Source of the DNA: Eggerthella lenta DSM 2243
GTDB taxonomy: Bacteria; Actinomycetota; Coriobacteriia; Coriobacteriales; Eggerthellaceae
NCBI RefSeq assembly: GCF_000024265.1
Contig: NC_013204.1
Coordinates: 2,158,180-2,222,179, forward strand
Reading direction: 5' to 3'
DNA length: 64,000 nt
Shown one piece after another: positions 39,216 through 52,199 of the stretch. How positions within the stretch are numbered: the first letter of the stretch is position 1; each line of letters opens with the position of its first letter. The translations under genes were made by a program, and so were the position numbers. The notes beneath the pieces were generated by a model. The model saw only the letters and a list, made by a program, of their open reading frames with translations, was not told the origin of the DNA and searched no databases.

Positions 39216-41618
39216 CTACGCTTTCTTGATTTCGACGAGGGTATCGGAGAACGGGATGACCGGGCCGCACATGAGCTCGGCGCCTCGCTCGACGTAGCCG
39301 TCGTTCGTGACGTTCTGGACGTTGCCTTCGATGAGGAAGTCGGCCGTCTGCCCCTCGAACATGCGCGCGCTGCCGGGGCGGATGGACTCGTTGGCCTTCA
39401 CGCGGCACTTGAAGGAGCCGCGGTCGTTGAACACTTCCACCGCATCTCCCGTGGCCAGGCCGCGCTTCTCCATTTCAGAGGGGTTCAGCTCGATGCGCGG
39501 CTCGGCGAACTGCTGGATCCACTTGGCATCGTTGAACTGGTTGTGGATGCGGTAGCGCGTGCGCACGTTCGCCAGCTGCAGCGGGTAGGTTTCGGCCAGC
39601 TTGTTGCCGGCGTGCGCCTCAAGCGGCGGCTCGTAGGCGGGAAGCGCCTGACCGTATTCCACAAGAGCGTCGTAGTAGACGTCCATGCGCGTGGAGGGGG
39701 TGGCGAACACGCGGTCCATGAACTCTCGGCGCGGCTCCTCGATGCCCTCGAGGGGATACACGCCGTTCGCAGCGTTGATCTTGTCGATGGTGAGCGCGGA
39801 GACGTACGGGTCCTCGGAGGAGGACAGCACCTTCGCCACCCATTCCTCGGACGTGGCGGGCAGGTACTGGTCTTTGCCGAAACGCTTGGCGATTTCCTTG
39901 CCGATCCAGAAGTCGGTGCGAGCCTCGAACAACGGCTCGATGATCTTGTTCTGCAGCACGATGTTGCTGTAGCCGATCTTCACGCTCCCCACCTCCGCGT
40001 CGTTCTCGAAGCGCGTGGTGGCGGGCAGGATGACGTCGGCCCACTTCGCGCCCTCGGTGAAGTACGGGTCGATGGTGACGATGAAGTCGAGGCCGCGCGC
40101 GAACTCGGTGGTCTTGTTCATGTTGCCGATGTGCTGCTGGAGCACATCGCCGCAGAAGATGCAGGCGCGCACCTTGGCGTTACCCTCGCGGGCATCGTAC
40201 AGCGGCATCTCCAGCGTGCCGGCCGTCATGTCCTCGGGAAGCTCCCAGGCGCCCAGCGTGCCCGCATGGCCGTTGTAGCTGCCGCCCACGAACACGCCCA
40301 CGCCGGCGCCCACCTTGCCCACGTTGCCCGTGAGGGCCACGAGCGTTGCGGCAGCGTGGCCGGCGATGTCGGCGTTGCCCATCTTGTCGTTGCCGCCCCA
40401 GCCCAGCGCCAGGCAGGCAGGACCCTCGGCGTACTCGCGGGCAAGTTGGCGGATGGTGGCGGCGGGCACGCCGCTTACGCTTTCAGCCCACTCGGGAGTG
40501 TACTCGACCTGCTTCTGCTTGAGGAGCGAGAACACCGTGGTGCAGGATGCGCCGTCCACGTCGAAGGTGCCCTCGAGAGCGGGCTTCACGGCCGCGACGT
40601 CGTAGGCCGCCTTCGCGTTCGTCGCCGTGTCCCACACGAAGAAGGGGTTCTGCTCGCCGGTCTCGGGCTCTTCGGCGTCAGGATCCTCCGCGTGGTCGCG
40701 CACGAGCTTGCCCGTCGCGACGTCCACGAGGAACGGAAGCGAGGTGTGGTTCAGCACGAAGTCCTCGTCGTAGAGCTGCTCGTCGAGGATGACGCTGGCC
40801 ATGCCGAGGAAGAATGCGGCATCGGTGCCCGGCGTGATGGGCACCCACTGATCCGATTTGCCGGCCGTCGTGGAGAAGTGGGGATCCACCGTCACCATGC
40901 GGGTGCCAGCTTCCTTCGCCTCGAAGAACAGGCGCACGTTGGGCAGGCTGGACTCCAGGAAGTTGCTGCCCACGTTGAGCACGAGCTTGGAATTCACCCA
41001 GTCGCGAGCCTCGCAGGTGGCCATCGCGTAGCCGCCGCCGAAACCGATGGCAGGATCCAAACCGTTGCCGATGCCCACGTCGATGCCGGAGCTGGCATCC
41101 ACCTGCGCGCCCAGCACGGCGGCCAGCCACGGGAAGTTCGCTTCGGCGCCCGTCGAGATGACCACGCAGTCGTTTCCGTACTTGCCCTGGAGCTCCTTGA
41201 GCTTGTCGCACACCTCGTCGAGCGCTTCGTCCCACGAGATAGGCTCGAACTCGCCCGCGCCGCGCTCTCCGGTGCGTCGAAGCGGGGTCTGCACGCGATG
41301 GTCGCCGTAGATGTGCTGGACCTCGGAAATGCCCTTCACGCAGATGGTTTCGTACCGGTCGTCGCAGCAGTGGTTCGGCTGAACCGACACCATGCGCCCG
41401 TCGCGCACCGTGCACGCCAGCGGGCACATGCCGCCGCAGTGGGACTGGTGGTAGGTGAACGCCGTGTACTCCTCGGCGGTCTCGGCATGCGCCGGAACCA
41501 GCCATCCGTCAGCGGAGGTCATCGCCCCCGCCGCGCCCAACATCGCCAGGCCGGCGCCCGCGACGGCGGTTCCCTTGACGAAACCCCGACGCGTCACGCT
41601 CATCTCGTCTGTGGTCAT
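39216..41618 (-). CDS. Tat-exported molybdopterin oxidoreductase, catalytic subunit
   Basis: This 800-residue DMSO-reductase-superfamily protein has a twin-arginine signal (SVTRRGFVKGTAVAGAGLAM) with an AHA-type cleavage region near residue 45. The N-terminal Fe-S motif CGGMCPLACTV is followed by a later Cys in YETICVKG. Further segments include the PISWDEALDEVCDKL domain and a C-terminal molybdopterin-binding domain. The acceptor is unknown: close relatives in this group reduce sulfoxides, N-oxides or catechols. It acts outside the membrane in an anaerobic respiratory complex. Confidence 0.88.
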   Translation of the reverse strand: MTTDEMSVTRRGFVKGTAVAGAGLAMLGAAGAMTSADGWLVPAHAETAEEYTAFTYHQSHCGGMCPLACTVRDGRMVSVQPNHCCDDRYETICVKGISEVQHIYGDHRVQTPLRRTGERGAGEFEPISWDEALDEVCDKLKELQGKYGNDCVVISTGAEANFPWLAAVLGAQVDASSGIDVGIGNGLDPAIGFGGGYAMATCEARDWVNSKLVLNVGSNFLESSLPNVRLFFEAKEAGTRMVTVDPHFSTTAGKSDQWVPITPGTDAAFFLGMASVILDEQLYDEDFVLNHTSLPFLVDVATGKLVRDHAEDPDAEEPETGEQNPFFVWDTATNAKAAYDVAAVKPALEGTFDVDGASCTTVFSLLKQKQVEYTPEWAESVSGVPAATIRQLAREYAEGPACLALGWGGNDKMGNADIAGHAAATLVALTGNVGKVGAGVGVFVGGSYNGHAGTLGAWELPEDMTAGTLEMPLYDAREGNAKVRACIFCGDVLQQHIGNMNKTTEFARGLDFIVTIDPYFTEGAKWADVILPATTRFENDAEVGSVKIGYSNIVLQNKIIEPLFEARTDFWIGKEIAKRFGKDQYLPATSEEWVAKVLSSSEDPYVSALTIDKINAANGVYPLEGIEEPRREFMDRVFATPSTRMDVYYDALVEYGQALPAYEPPLEAHAGNKLAETYPLQLANVRTRYRIHNQFNDAKWIQQFAEPRIELNPSEMEKRGLATGDAVEVFNDRGSFKCRVKANESIRPGSARMFEGQTADFLIEGNVQNVTNDGYVERGAELMCGPVIPFSDTLVEIKKA

Positions 41619-41756
41619 TGCATCCCCTTTCTCAGTGACTCATGACCGTTTCCTCGACCTCTAATTAACTGTTTTCATAGTAATATAGTTAAATAGGAAA
41701 TTGAATATGTTCATTTCAAGAATAATTTAGACGTCTGCGAACGGTGCGGAAAACGC

Positions 41757-41797
41757 GGCGAAGGTCGCGAGAGCGGGATGCCCTTGCGACCTTCGCC
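41757..41797. terminator. Stem-loop in intergenic region
   Basis: GGCGAAGGTCGC (41757-41768) pairs with GCGACCTTCGCC (41786-41797), with a 17-nt loop. It is about 400 nt from the end of the SPFH gene, so it may end that transcript late or belong to an unannotated small RNA. Confidence 0.4.
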
Positions 41798-42118
41798 TTG
41801 CGGGAGCAACGCCTTGTCGACATCGTATGCCCATGTCAGTTATCATATATTACCTTTTGGAAAATGTTTTACCGAGCGCAGCCGCGCCGTCATTGGAAGC
41901 GTCCGCTCCCCTATCGCACCATAGCAGAATCCGCCGTCGCGTAGTTGGCCTTTCCGATCCCGCAACCAACCGTTCGCGAACGAGCGGCCGACGGTGTCGG
42001 ACAGGCGAAGACGCTCGATCGGGCTATCGGCGAGATACGGATTCAGGAGAGCGGCGGCGCCTGCGGCGGGCAGAGCCGGACCGTCAGCAAGCCGGCGACC
42101 CGCATCCGACGGCCCTGA

Positions 42119-42134
42119 TGTTTCACGTGAAACA
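42119..42134. other. parS centromere site
   Basis: TGTTTCACGTGAAACA is an exact match to the canonical bacterial parS palindrome bound by ParB. It lies in non-coding DNA. ParB-parS clusters organise the origin region, so the window is probably within the origin-proximal part of the chromosome; no parA or parB gene is in view. Confidence 0.88.
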
Positions 42135-42191
42135 TTTGTACGTTTACGGGCACTGCCGAGAGGATGGCGCCCTTGCTTGCCGCAGAAGGGG

Positions 42192-43124
42192 CTACTTCTT
42201 CCCCTTGAGGGCGGAGGCTATGTCGCCTGTGAAGCCCTGGGCGTAGGGGCTCGGCACCACCACCATGTTGCCGCCCTCCTTCACGCTCTCGTTCACGAGG
42301 CTCATCATGCGCAGCTGCAGCGCCAGGTCGTCCTCGCGGTAGGCATGCGCGGCCTCGATGAACATGTCGGAGATGTCCTTCTCAACCTCGGCCAGCACGA
42401 CGCGGGCGTTGCGCTCCTGCTGCGCCTGGGCCTCGGCGCTCATGGCGTTCTGCAGCTCCTGGGGCATGCGGATGTCGCGGATCTCCACGTCGTTGATGGT
42501 GACGCCCCACTGCTCAGTCTTCTCCTCGATGCTCTTCTTCAGTTGGTGGTCGATATGCGCGCGCTGCATGGACAGCTCGGCGATCTCCACCTGGCCGATG
42601 GCGTCGCGCAGCGCCGTCTGCGCCACGAGCGACGCCGAGTGCTCGTAGTCTTCCACAGCCAGGCACGCCTTCTTCGGATCCCACACCATCCAGAACACGA
42701 CGGCGTCGAGATCCACCGGCACGAGATCGGCCGTGAGCACCTGCTCGGCCGAACACGAGATGGACGAGATGCGCTGGTCGATGACGATGGTCACCGAATC
42801 CACCACGGGGACGGTGACGTACAGACCCGGCCCGGCGAGGCGGTGGAACCGGCCGAAGCGCAGCACCACAGCACGCTCCCATTCGTAGGCGATGTGCACG
42901 CTGCCTGCCAGCGCCAGGCCGGCGACCACGGCGAGCGCCACGGTGAACGCCGAGCGGAAGGGGAACGTCGCAGCCAGGACAAGGGCGAACGCAACGAGGA
43001 ACAGCGTCACGGCCAGCACCACCGCACCGCGGCGCGATGCCTTGCGCCTGCCGGAGACGCTCTCCTCCCCGCCTGACAGCACGTCGTTCGCACGCTCGTT
43101 GCCGCGTTTGCCGAACTTGACCAT
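42192..43124 (-). CDS. SPFH/Band 7 family membrane protein (slipin-like)
   Basis: This 310-residue protein has two N-terminal hydrophobic segments (about 32-80) followed by an SPFH domain (YEWERAVVLRFGRFHRLAGP, and TINDVEIRDIRMPQELQNAM) and a short coiled segment. Such proteins scaffold membrane microdomains. AGGAGC precedes the ATG at 43124. It lies 9 nt after a GntR-type regulator, with which it forms an operon. Confidence 0.88.
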   Translation of the reverse strand: MVKFGKRGNERANDVLSGGEESVSGRRKASRRGAVVLAVTLFLVAFALVLAATFPFRSAFTVALAVVAGLALAGSVHIAYEWERAVVLRFGRFHRLAGPGLYVTVPVVDSVTIVIDQRISSISCSAEQVLTADLVPVDLDAVVFWMVWDPKKACLAVEDYEHSASLVAQTALRDAIGQVEIAELSMQRAHIDHQLKKSIEEKTEQWGVTINDVEIRDIRMPQELQNAMSAEAQAQQERNARVVLAEVEKDISDMFIEAAHAYREDDLALQLRMMSLVNESVKEGGNMVVVPSPYAQGFTGDIASALKGKK

Positions 43125-43133
43125 AGCTCGCTC

Positions 43134-43514
43134 CTATCCCATCCGGGAAATCTTGTCCTGAAGGCGACCCGCTATCTCTTCGCGCGTCATGCCCAGCTCC
43201 TCGCACTGGCGGATGAAATCGCCCATCATCGCATCGATGGTTGACTCCAGGGAATCCTCGTCGTCGAACGCGGGATTCTCGGCGACGAAGGTTCCGCGCC
43301 CGCGCTTCGACATGATGAGACCCGACGTCTCCATGCTGCGGTACACCTTGTTCACGGTGTTGTAGTTGATGTTGAGGTTGACGGCCATCTCGTGCACGGT
43401 GGGAAGCTGGTCGCCGGGCTGGTAGCGCCCGGTCTGGATAAGGTAGACGAGGCGGTTGCGAAGCTGCACCCAGATGGGCACGCCGCTGCGTTCGTCTATG
43501 CTGAAATTCTCCAT
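43134..43514 (-). CDS. GntR-family regulator, YtrA-like short type
   Basis: This 126-residue protein is essentially a GntR winged HTH (YLIQTGRYQPGDQLPTVHEM, then NINYNTVNKVYRSMETSGLI) with a short tail, as in the YtrA subfamily that controls membrane-protein operons. The SPFH gene follows by 9 nt. An ATACA-N4-TGTAT dyad lies 60 nt upstream, probably its own operator. Confidence 0.88.
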   Translation of the reverse strand: MENFSIDERSGVPIWVQLRNRLVYLIQTGRYQPGDQLPTVHEMAVNLNINYNTVNKVYRSMETSGLIMSKRGRGTFVAENPAFDDEDSLESTIDAMMGDFIRQCEELGMTREEIAGRLQDKISRMG

Positions 43515-43573
43515 GCCCCGAGCTTCCTCGCGCCGTCGTCGGCTGGCGCGGATTTTCCTACATCTCTAGCCAA

Positions 43574-43587
43574 ATACAACCGTGTAT
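43574..43587. promoter_or_regulatory. Dyad ATACA-N4-TGTAT upstream of GntR gene
   Basis: This perfect inverted repeat is 60 nt before the GntR start, in the size and AT pattern expected for a YtrA-type autoregulatory operator. Confidence 0.4.
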
Positions 43588-43640
43588 ATTCTAGCGCGCT
43601 TCGTCGGCATCGCCGGCGAGAATCGCGCATTCGCAAGCAC

Positions 43641-43695
43641 GAAACGACGACAGGGCGAGACGACGAGACGAGGGAGCGAGACGAGGGGACGAGGT
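43641..43695. repeat. Degenerate GACGAG purine-rich tract
   Basis: Multiple imperfect copies of CGAGACGA/GACGAGG occur over about 55 bases in the gap between the GntR gene and the NrfD-like gene. It is low-complexity DNA with no clear function. Confidence 0.45.
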
Positions 43696-43745
43696 TGTTG
43701 CCTCATTCTGCGATCGAAGCGGGACACCGACCCCGCCCCTTCGTC

Positions 43746-44609
43746 TCACAGGTACGACGCGATGTCCATGAAGGGAGCCGTGCACAGGCAGTACCGCAGG
43801 AAGAAGCCGCCTATCAGCACCAGCACGCCGATGCAGGCGCAGGCGCGCGCGTCGGGACGCCGCAGCGCCGCCTCCAGCGCGAAGGGGGCCGCGATGCCCA
43901 CCGCCGCGAGCGCGCCCCAGAACGCGGGCGCCATATCGCCCGTCAGCAGGCGCTGCGCGGCCGCGCTCGACAGCACGTCACCGGCCGCCGCAACCATGAA
44001 GGCCGTCAGCACGACGGCCTCGAGCGCCAGCAGCGCGCCGTCGATGCGGGAGAGCCGCGCGAACAACGGCTGCGGATCGGCGTCGCACAGAAGCGGCAGC
44101 ACGAGCATCACCGCCGCGCCGCACGACAGCGACGAGCAGGTGAACAGCACCGGCACGAGCGGCGACGCCAGAAGCGGCAGCGTCCAGATGGTGGAGAGGA
44201 ACAGCCCCGAGTACACCATCACCACGAGCGCGCTCGCGCAGCCGAGAGCCTGCACGGCCAGCACGGCGCCGCGGCCGAGCCCGAGCACGCGCAGGTTGCA
44301 CGCGAGGAGCGCCGCCACGGCGGCCATGAACGCCACGAGCGCCCACGCCCCGACCGACAGCACGCTGCCAGCCGGGTTCGCCAACACGTCGAGCGCGAGC
44401 TCGGGCCGCCCCAGGTCCAGCATGAGGCACGCGGCGCCCACTGCGACCATGCCGCACGAGATGACGAGCGACGGCAAGGCCACCCGCCCGAGCGAGCGCC
44501 TCAGCGCAGCGGACGAGCGCGCCCGCTGCGACAGGTACACGGCCGCGACGAACGTGCCGCAGCCCGCGCCCGCCAAGAACAGGTAGATGACGATGAGCGG
44601 GCCGAACAT
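43746..44609 (-). CDS. NrfD/DmsC-like membrane protein without partner subunits
   Basis: This 287-residue protein has about 8 helices, beginning MFGPLIVIYLFLAGAGCGTF, typical of the NrfD/DmsC quinone-interacting family. Unlike the copy at 37339 it has no Fe-S or molybdenum subunit beside it. It starts 10 nt after serA ends, so it is probably co-transcribed with serA. Its electron partner is not in view. Confidence 0.75.
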   Translation of the reverse strand: MFGPLIVIYLFLAGAGCGTFVAAVYLSQRARSSAALRRSLGRVALPSLVISCGMVAVGAACLMLDLGRPELALDVLANPAGSVLSVGAWALVAFMAAVAALLACNLRVLGLGRGAVLAVQALGCASALVVMVYSGLFLSTIWTLPLLASPLVPVLFTCSSLSCGAAVMLVLPLLCDADPQPLFARLSRIDGALLALEAVVLTAFMVAAAGDVLSSAAAQRLLTGDMAPAFWGALAAVGIAAPFALEAALRRPDARACACIGVLVLIGGFFLRYCLCTAPFMDIASYL

Positions 44610-44619
44610 CGCGCCGCCG

Positions 44620-46200
44620 CTACAGCTTCACGTACCAGAGGTTTTTGAGGTCGCCCAGCCCCGCGCGCAGCTTGGACAGCACGTCGTCGTCGACGTCGCC
44701 CTCCACGTTCATGTACACGAGCGCGCATTGCTCGCCGGGCAACGTGGCGATCTGCATCGTGGTGATGTTGATGCCCGCCTCCCCCAGGATGGTGCCGATG
44801 GTGCCCACGCGCCCCGGCGCGTCCACGTACTCGAACACGAGCGACTGACCGGCCGGAGCGATGTCCAGCTGGTAGCCGAACAGCGACACGAGGCGCGCAG
44901 CCTGCGCTTCGCCCGCCAGCGTGCAGGCCACTTCGGTGCCGTCGGCCACCACCGACACGGTGGAAGCGTAGCCCCCGGCGTCGGGCGACGAAAGCGTCTC
45001 CACCTTGATGCCGTGGCGCTTCGCCACCGCGTCGGCGTTCACCGGCGTCACCGTGGCCGTGCTCTGGTAGGACAGGATGCCCTTGAGCGTGCCGGCAACG
45101 AGGATGGACGCGTCGGCGTGCGCCAGCGCACCGGCCGTCGTCAGCTTCAGGAACTGGGGGATCTCGCCGTCGATCTGCGCGAGCATGCTGCCCATCATCT
45201 GGCAAGCGGGCACGTACGGTCCCACCGCGTCCATCACCTCGGGCGGCACGGGCGCCATGTTCAAGGCCGTGGGCACGATGGATCCCTCGAGACCCGCCGC
45301 CACGTACTCGGCCGTCTGCACGCCGGCTCGCAGCTGCGCCTCCTGCGTGGACGCCGCGATATGCGGCGTGAGGATGGCGTTGTCGAACTCGCGCAGGGGG
45401 CTGTCCGTGCAGGGCTCGCTTTCGTGCACGTCGATGCCGACCGCGCCGATCTTGCCGGCGGCCAGGAAGTCGGCGAGCGACTTCTCGTCGAAGATGCCGC
45501 CGCGCGCGGCGTTCACCAGGATCACGCCGTCCTTCATTCGCGCGTACTGGTCGGGCCCGAACATCCCGATGGTCTCCTTCGTCTTGGGAAGGTGGACGGT
45601 GATGAAGTCGGCCAACGGCACAAGGGCGTCCACGTCGTCGTACAGCGTCACGCCCAGCTGCTCGGCGCGCTCGGGGCTGCAGTACGGGTCGTAGCCGATC
45701 AGTTTCATGCCGAAGGCGCGTGCCCGCTCGGCCACGAGGCCGCCGATGCGGCCGAGGCCGAAGATGGCGAGCGTCTTCTCGTACAGCTCCACGCCGGTGT
45801 ACTTCCCGCGCTCCCAGACGCCCTCGTGCATGGACGCGTTCGCCTGCGGAACCTTGCGCGCGCAGGCAAGCATGAGGCCGATGGCGTGCTCGGCGGCGGA
45901 CACGATGTTGGACGTGGGCGCGTTGCACACGATGATGCCGTGCTCGGTGGCCGCTTCGACGTCCACGTTGTCCACGCCCACGCCGGCGCGCCCGATGATG
46001 CGCAGGCGATCGGCGGCTTCGACGACCTCGGCCGTGACCTTCGTGGCCGAGCGCACGATGAGCGCATCGTAGCCGGGAACGGTCTCGATCAGCTCCTCGG
46101 GCGTCATCTTCAGCTTGACGTCGACCTCGCAACCCTTGTCGCGGAGCACTGCGAGACCCGCCTCGGCCAGCCTCTCGGTAACCAGCACCTTCTTCGTCAT
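44620..46200 (-). CDS. serA: D-3-phosphoglycerate dehydrogenase
   Basis: This 526-residue SerA catalyses the first step of serine synthesis. It has the NAD fold FGLGRIGGLVAERARAFGM, the catalytic NAARGGIFDEKSLADFL and His motif ILTPHIAAST, an intervening domain, and a C-terminal ACT domain (VGTIGTILGEAGINITTMQI) for serine feedback. The start at 46200 follows AAGAGGTGG. The NrfD-like gene is 10 nt downstream. Confidence 0.95.
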   Translation of the reverse strand: MTKKVLVTERLAEAGLAVLRDKGCEVDVKLKMTPEELIETVPGYDALIVRSATKVTAEVVEAADRLRIIGRAGVGVDNVDVEAATEHGIIVCNAPTSNIVSAAEHAIGLMLACARKVPQANASMHEGVWERGKYTGVELYEKTLAIFGLGRIGGLVAERARAFGMKLIGYDPYCSPERAEQLGVTLYDDVDALVPLADFITVHLPKTKETIGMFGPDQYARMKDGVILVNAARGGIFDEKSLADFLAAGKIGAVGIDVHESEPCTDSPLREFDNAILTPHIAASTQEAQLRAGVQTAEYVAAGLEGSIVPTALNMAPVPPEVMDAVGPYVPACQMMGSMLAQIDGEIPQFLKLTTAGALAHADASILVAGTLKGILSYQSTATVTPVNADAVAKRHGIKVETLSSPDAGGYASTVSVVADGTEVACTLAGEAQAARLVSLFGYQLDIAPAGQSLVFEYVDAPGRVGTIGTILGEAGINITTMQIATLPGEQCALVYMNVEGDVDDDVLSKLRAGLGDLKNLWYVKL

Positions 46201-46481
46201 AACGAAAACCACCTCTTGCCTTATGGATGTCAGGGAAACAGTCCCGCCCGGCGCCGGCCGCACGCGTTCACGCCGATCGAGCAAACGTCCTTATGATACG
46301 GAAAAACCCCATGGATAGATGCACGGGCTGCGAAATTCCCGATGAATTGCGAAAACGCGCGTCCGACTCGGCAAGCACGGCGAAAAGCGACCGCGCGGCT
46401 GCTTTGGTGCGGTATTGTAGACGTTCTCGCACCTCCCGTCGGGTATCCTATTCCGACGTACCGAAAAGAGAAGGGAACGCC

Positions 46482-46925
46482 ATGCAGAAGACCACCTCGC
46501 AGAAAGCCCTCAAGGTCATCTCCATCATCATGATCGTGTTCGCGGCGCTCACGCTGCTCCTCGGCATCGGCGGCATCGTCACCGGCGGAGCCCTCGGCAT
46601 CCTGGGCGCGGGCAGCGGCGACGCCGGAAGCGCCGCCCTCGTCGGAGGCGTGGCAGCCGTCGCCGGCTTCGTCATCCTCCTCGGAGGCGCCATCAACCTG
46701 GCCATCGGCATCTTCGGCCTGCGCGGCGCCAACGACCCGCGCAAGATCGGCGCGTTCTACGTGCTGGCCATCATCGGGCTCGCGTTCGCCGTGCTGAGCG
46801 CGCTCGGCACCTTCTTCGGCGGCAGCGCGGACGGCGGCGACATCGCCAGCGCCCTCTTCGGCCTCGTCCTGCCCCTCGTCTGCGTGCTTTTGGCCTACAA
46901 CATCAAGAAGGAGAACCACCTGTAG
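46482..46925 (+). CDS. Hypothetical four-helix membrane protein
   Basis: This 147-residue protein has about four hydrophobic segments with glycine-rich loops (GIGGIVTGGALGILGAGSGD) and a Lys-rich end NIKKENHL. AAGGGAA lies upstream of the ATG at 46482, and the product begins MQKTTSQKALKV. No family function is recognised. It is divergent from serA and followed by a strong bidirectional terminator. Confidence 0.75.
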   Translation: MQKTTSQKALKVISIIMIVFAALTLLLGIGGIVTGGALGILGAGSGDAGSAALVGGVAAVAGFVILLGGAINLAIGIFGLRGANDPRKIGAFYVLAIIGLAFAVLSALGTFFGGSADGGDIASALFGLVLPLVCVLLAYNIKKENHL

Positions 46926-46952
46926 CGGCCCGCAGGTTCGTTCCCGCACGTG

Positions 46953-46984
46953 AAAGAAGGGGCCCGACGTCGGGCCCCTTCTTT
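46953..46984. terminator. Bidirectional terminator
   Basis: A perfect palindrome of AAAGAAGGGGCCCGAC and its complement, ending CTTCTTT, lies between the convergent membrane-protein gene and ilvC. Confidence 0.85.
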
Positions 46985-47058
46985 GTGCGAAGCCGTCTCC
47001 GGCGAATCGAACCCGTCTGCCCGCGCTTCTCCGTCTGCGCGGGCGACGGACCGCAGTC

Positions 47059-50499
<3,441 letters not shown>

Positions 50500-50503
<4 letters not shown>

Positions 50504-52173
50504 GACACATACGCCCCCTTGTCTGCGGATGAGACGAGCTTCGCGTACTTCGCGAGCACGCCGTGGTCGTGCTTCGGCGCCGGCGGCGTCCATGCCGCGC
50601 GGCGGCGTTCGAGCTCGGCATCGTCCACGCCCAGCGTGAGCGCGCCGCCCTCGATGTCCACCGTCACCGTGTCACCTTCCTCGATGAGCGCGATGGGGCC
50701 GCCCGCGGCCGCCTCGGGGCTCACGTGCCCCACGGCCGGGCCCTTCGTGGCGCCCGAGAAGCGCCCGTCGGTGATGAGCGCGACGCTCGTGGACAGGCCC
50801 ATCCCCACGATGGACGACGTGGGCGTGAGCATCTCGCGCATGCCCGGGCCGCCCTTGGGGCCCTCGTAGCGGATGACCACCACGTCGCCCGCCTCGACCC
50901 GCCCGCCGTTGATGGCGGCGCAGGCCTCCTCCTCGCTGTCGAAGCAGCGCGCGGGGCCCGTGTGGGTGAGCATCGAGGGGTCGACGGCCGACTTCTTCAC
51001 GATGGCGCCGTCGGGCGCGATGTTGCCGTGCAGCACCTTGAGCGCGCCCACCGGGGAGAACGGGTTGTCGTGCGTGCGGCATACCTCGCCGTCGGCCGGC
51101 TTCGTGCACGTCCGCAGGTACTCGTCGAGCGGGCCCATGCAGGTGATCGCGCGCCGGTCGAGCAGGTCGAGCTCGGCCAGCTCGTGCATGACCACGGGCA
51201 CGCCGCCCACCTCGTACAGGTCGGACAGCGGGCGCGGGCCCGAGGGCTGCAGCTTCACGAGGTGCGGCGTGCGCGCGCTCGCGGCGTCCCAGTCGTCCAT
51301 CGTGATGGGATGGCCCGCCTCGCGGGCGACGGCCGTGAGGTGCAGCACCGTGTTCGTGGAGCCGCCGAAGGCCATGTCGCATTCCATGGCGTTGTGGATG
51401 GCGGCCTCGCTCACGATGTCGCGCGCGCAGATCCCCTGCTCCAGCAGCTCCATCACCTTCATGCCCGCGTGCTTCGCCAGGCGGATGCGCTCGGAGTACA
51501 CCGCGGGGACGGTGCCGTTGCCGGGAAGCGCGATGCCGAGGGCCTCGCACAGGCAGTTCATCGAGTTCGCCGTGAACATGCCCGAGCAGCTGCCGCAGGT
51601 GGGGCACGCGGTGTCCTCGTAGTACTTGAGCTCGGCCTCGGACATGTCGCCGTTCATCACCTGCGCCGCGCCGTCGAACAGCGTGTTGAGGTCGGTGGTG
51701 GGCCCGCACCCGCCCGGCTGCTTGCCGGGAAGCATGGGGCCGCCCGACACGAACACCGTGGGGATGTTCACGCGCAGCGCGCCCAGCAGCATGCCCGGCA
51801 CGATCTTGTCGCAGTTCGGGATGCACACGAGCGCGTCGAAGGCATGGCCCTGCACCGCGCATTCCAGCGAGTCGGCGATGGCTTCGCGCGACACGAGCGA
51901 GTAGTGCATGCCGTCGTGGTTCATGGCGATGCCGTCGCACACGCCGATGGTGGATATCTCGAACGGCACGCCGCCGGCCATGTAGATGCCCGCCTTCACG
52001 GCTTCGGCGATCTTGTCGAGGTTGTTGTGGCCGGGGATGATGTCGTTGCGGGAGTTGAAGACGGCGACGAGCGGCCGCTCCATCTCCTCGTCGGTGATGC
52101 CGTCGGCCTTGAGCAGGCTGCGGTGCGGGGCGCGCGCCGTGCCGCACCGCACGGCATCGCTGCGTAGCTGCAT
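50500..52173 (-). CDS. ilvD: Dihydroxy-acid dehydratase
   Basis: This 557-residue Fe-S dehydratase has cluster Cys residues in [11 protein letters not shown] and [18 protein letters not shown]. It catalyses the dehydration step for valine, isoleucine and leucine precursors. The ATG at 52173 follows GGAAGGAAGG; the longer in-frame start at 52281 falls in the leader. It is the first gene of ilvDBNC and is preceded by a candidate T-box leader. Confidence 0.95.
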
Positions 52174-52199
52174 GTCCGATCCCTTCCTTCCTGGCGTTG

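Larger units (their letters stand above)
41619..42191. other. Long intergenic region upstream of molybdoenzyme operon
   Basis: These 573 bases contain no convincing gene. The first 110 bases are AT-rich and hold the molybdoenzyme promoter, including TTGAA-N9-TTCAA at 41701-41719, a perfect dyad that may be a regulator site. A 12-bp stem-loop lies at 41757-41797 and parS at 42119-42134. Confidence 0.5.

Noticed and set aside
41827-42246. A 139-codon ORF through the parS region
   Set aside because: It reads MFHVKH across the parS palindrome, which is the usual chance translation of parS. It has no ribosome-binding site or family.
43641-43695. Tandem repeat array or CRISPR-like spacing
   Set aside because: The GACGAG units are irregular and short, best seen as low-complexity purine-rich DNA.
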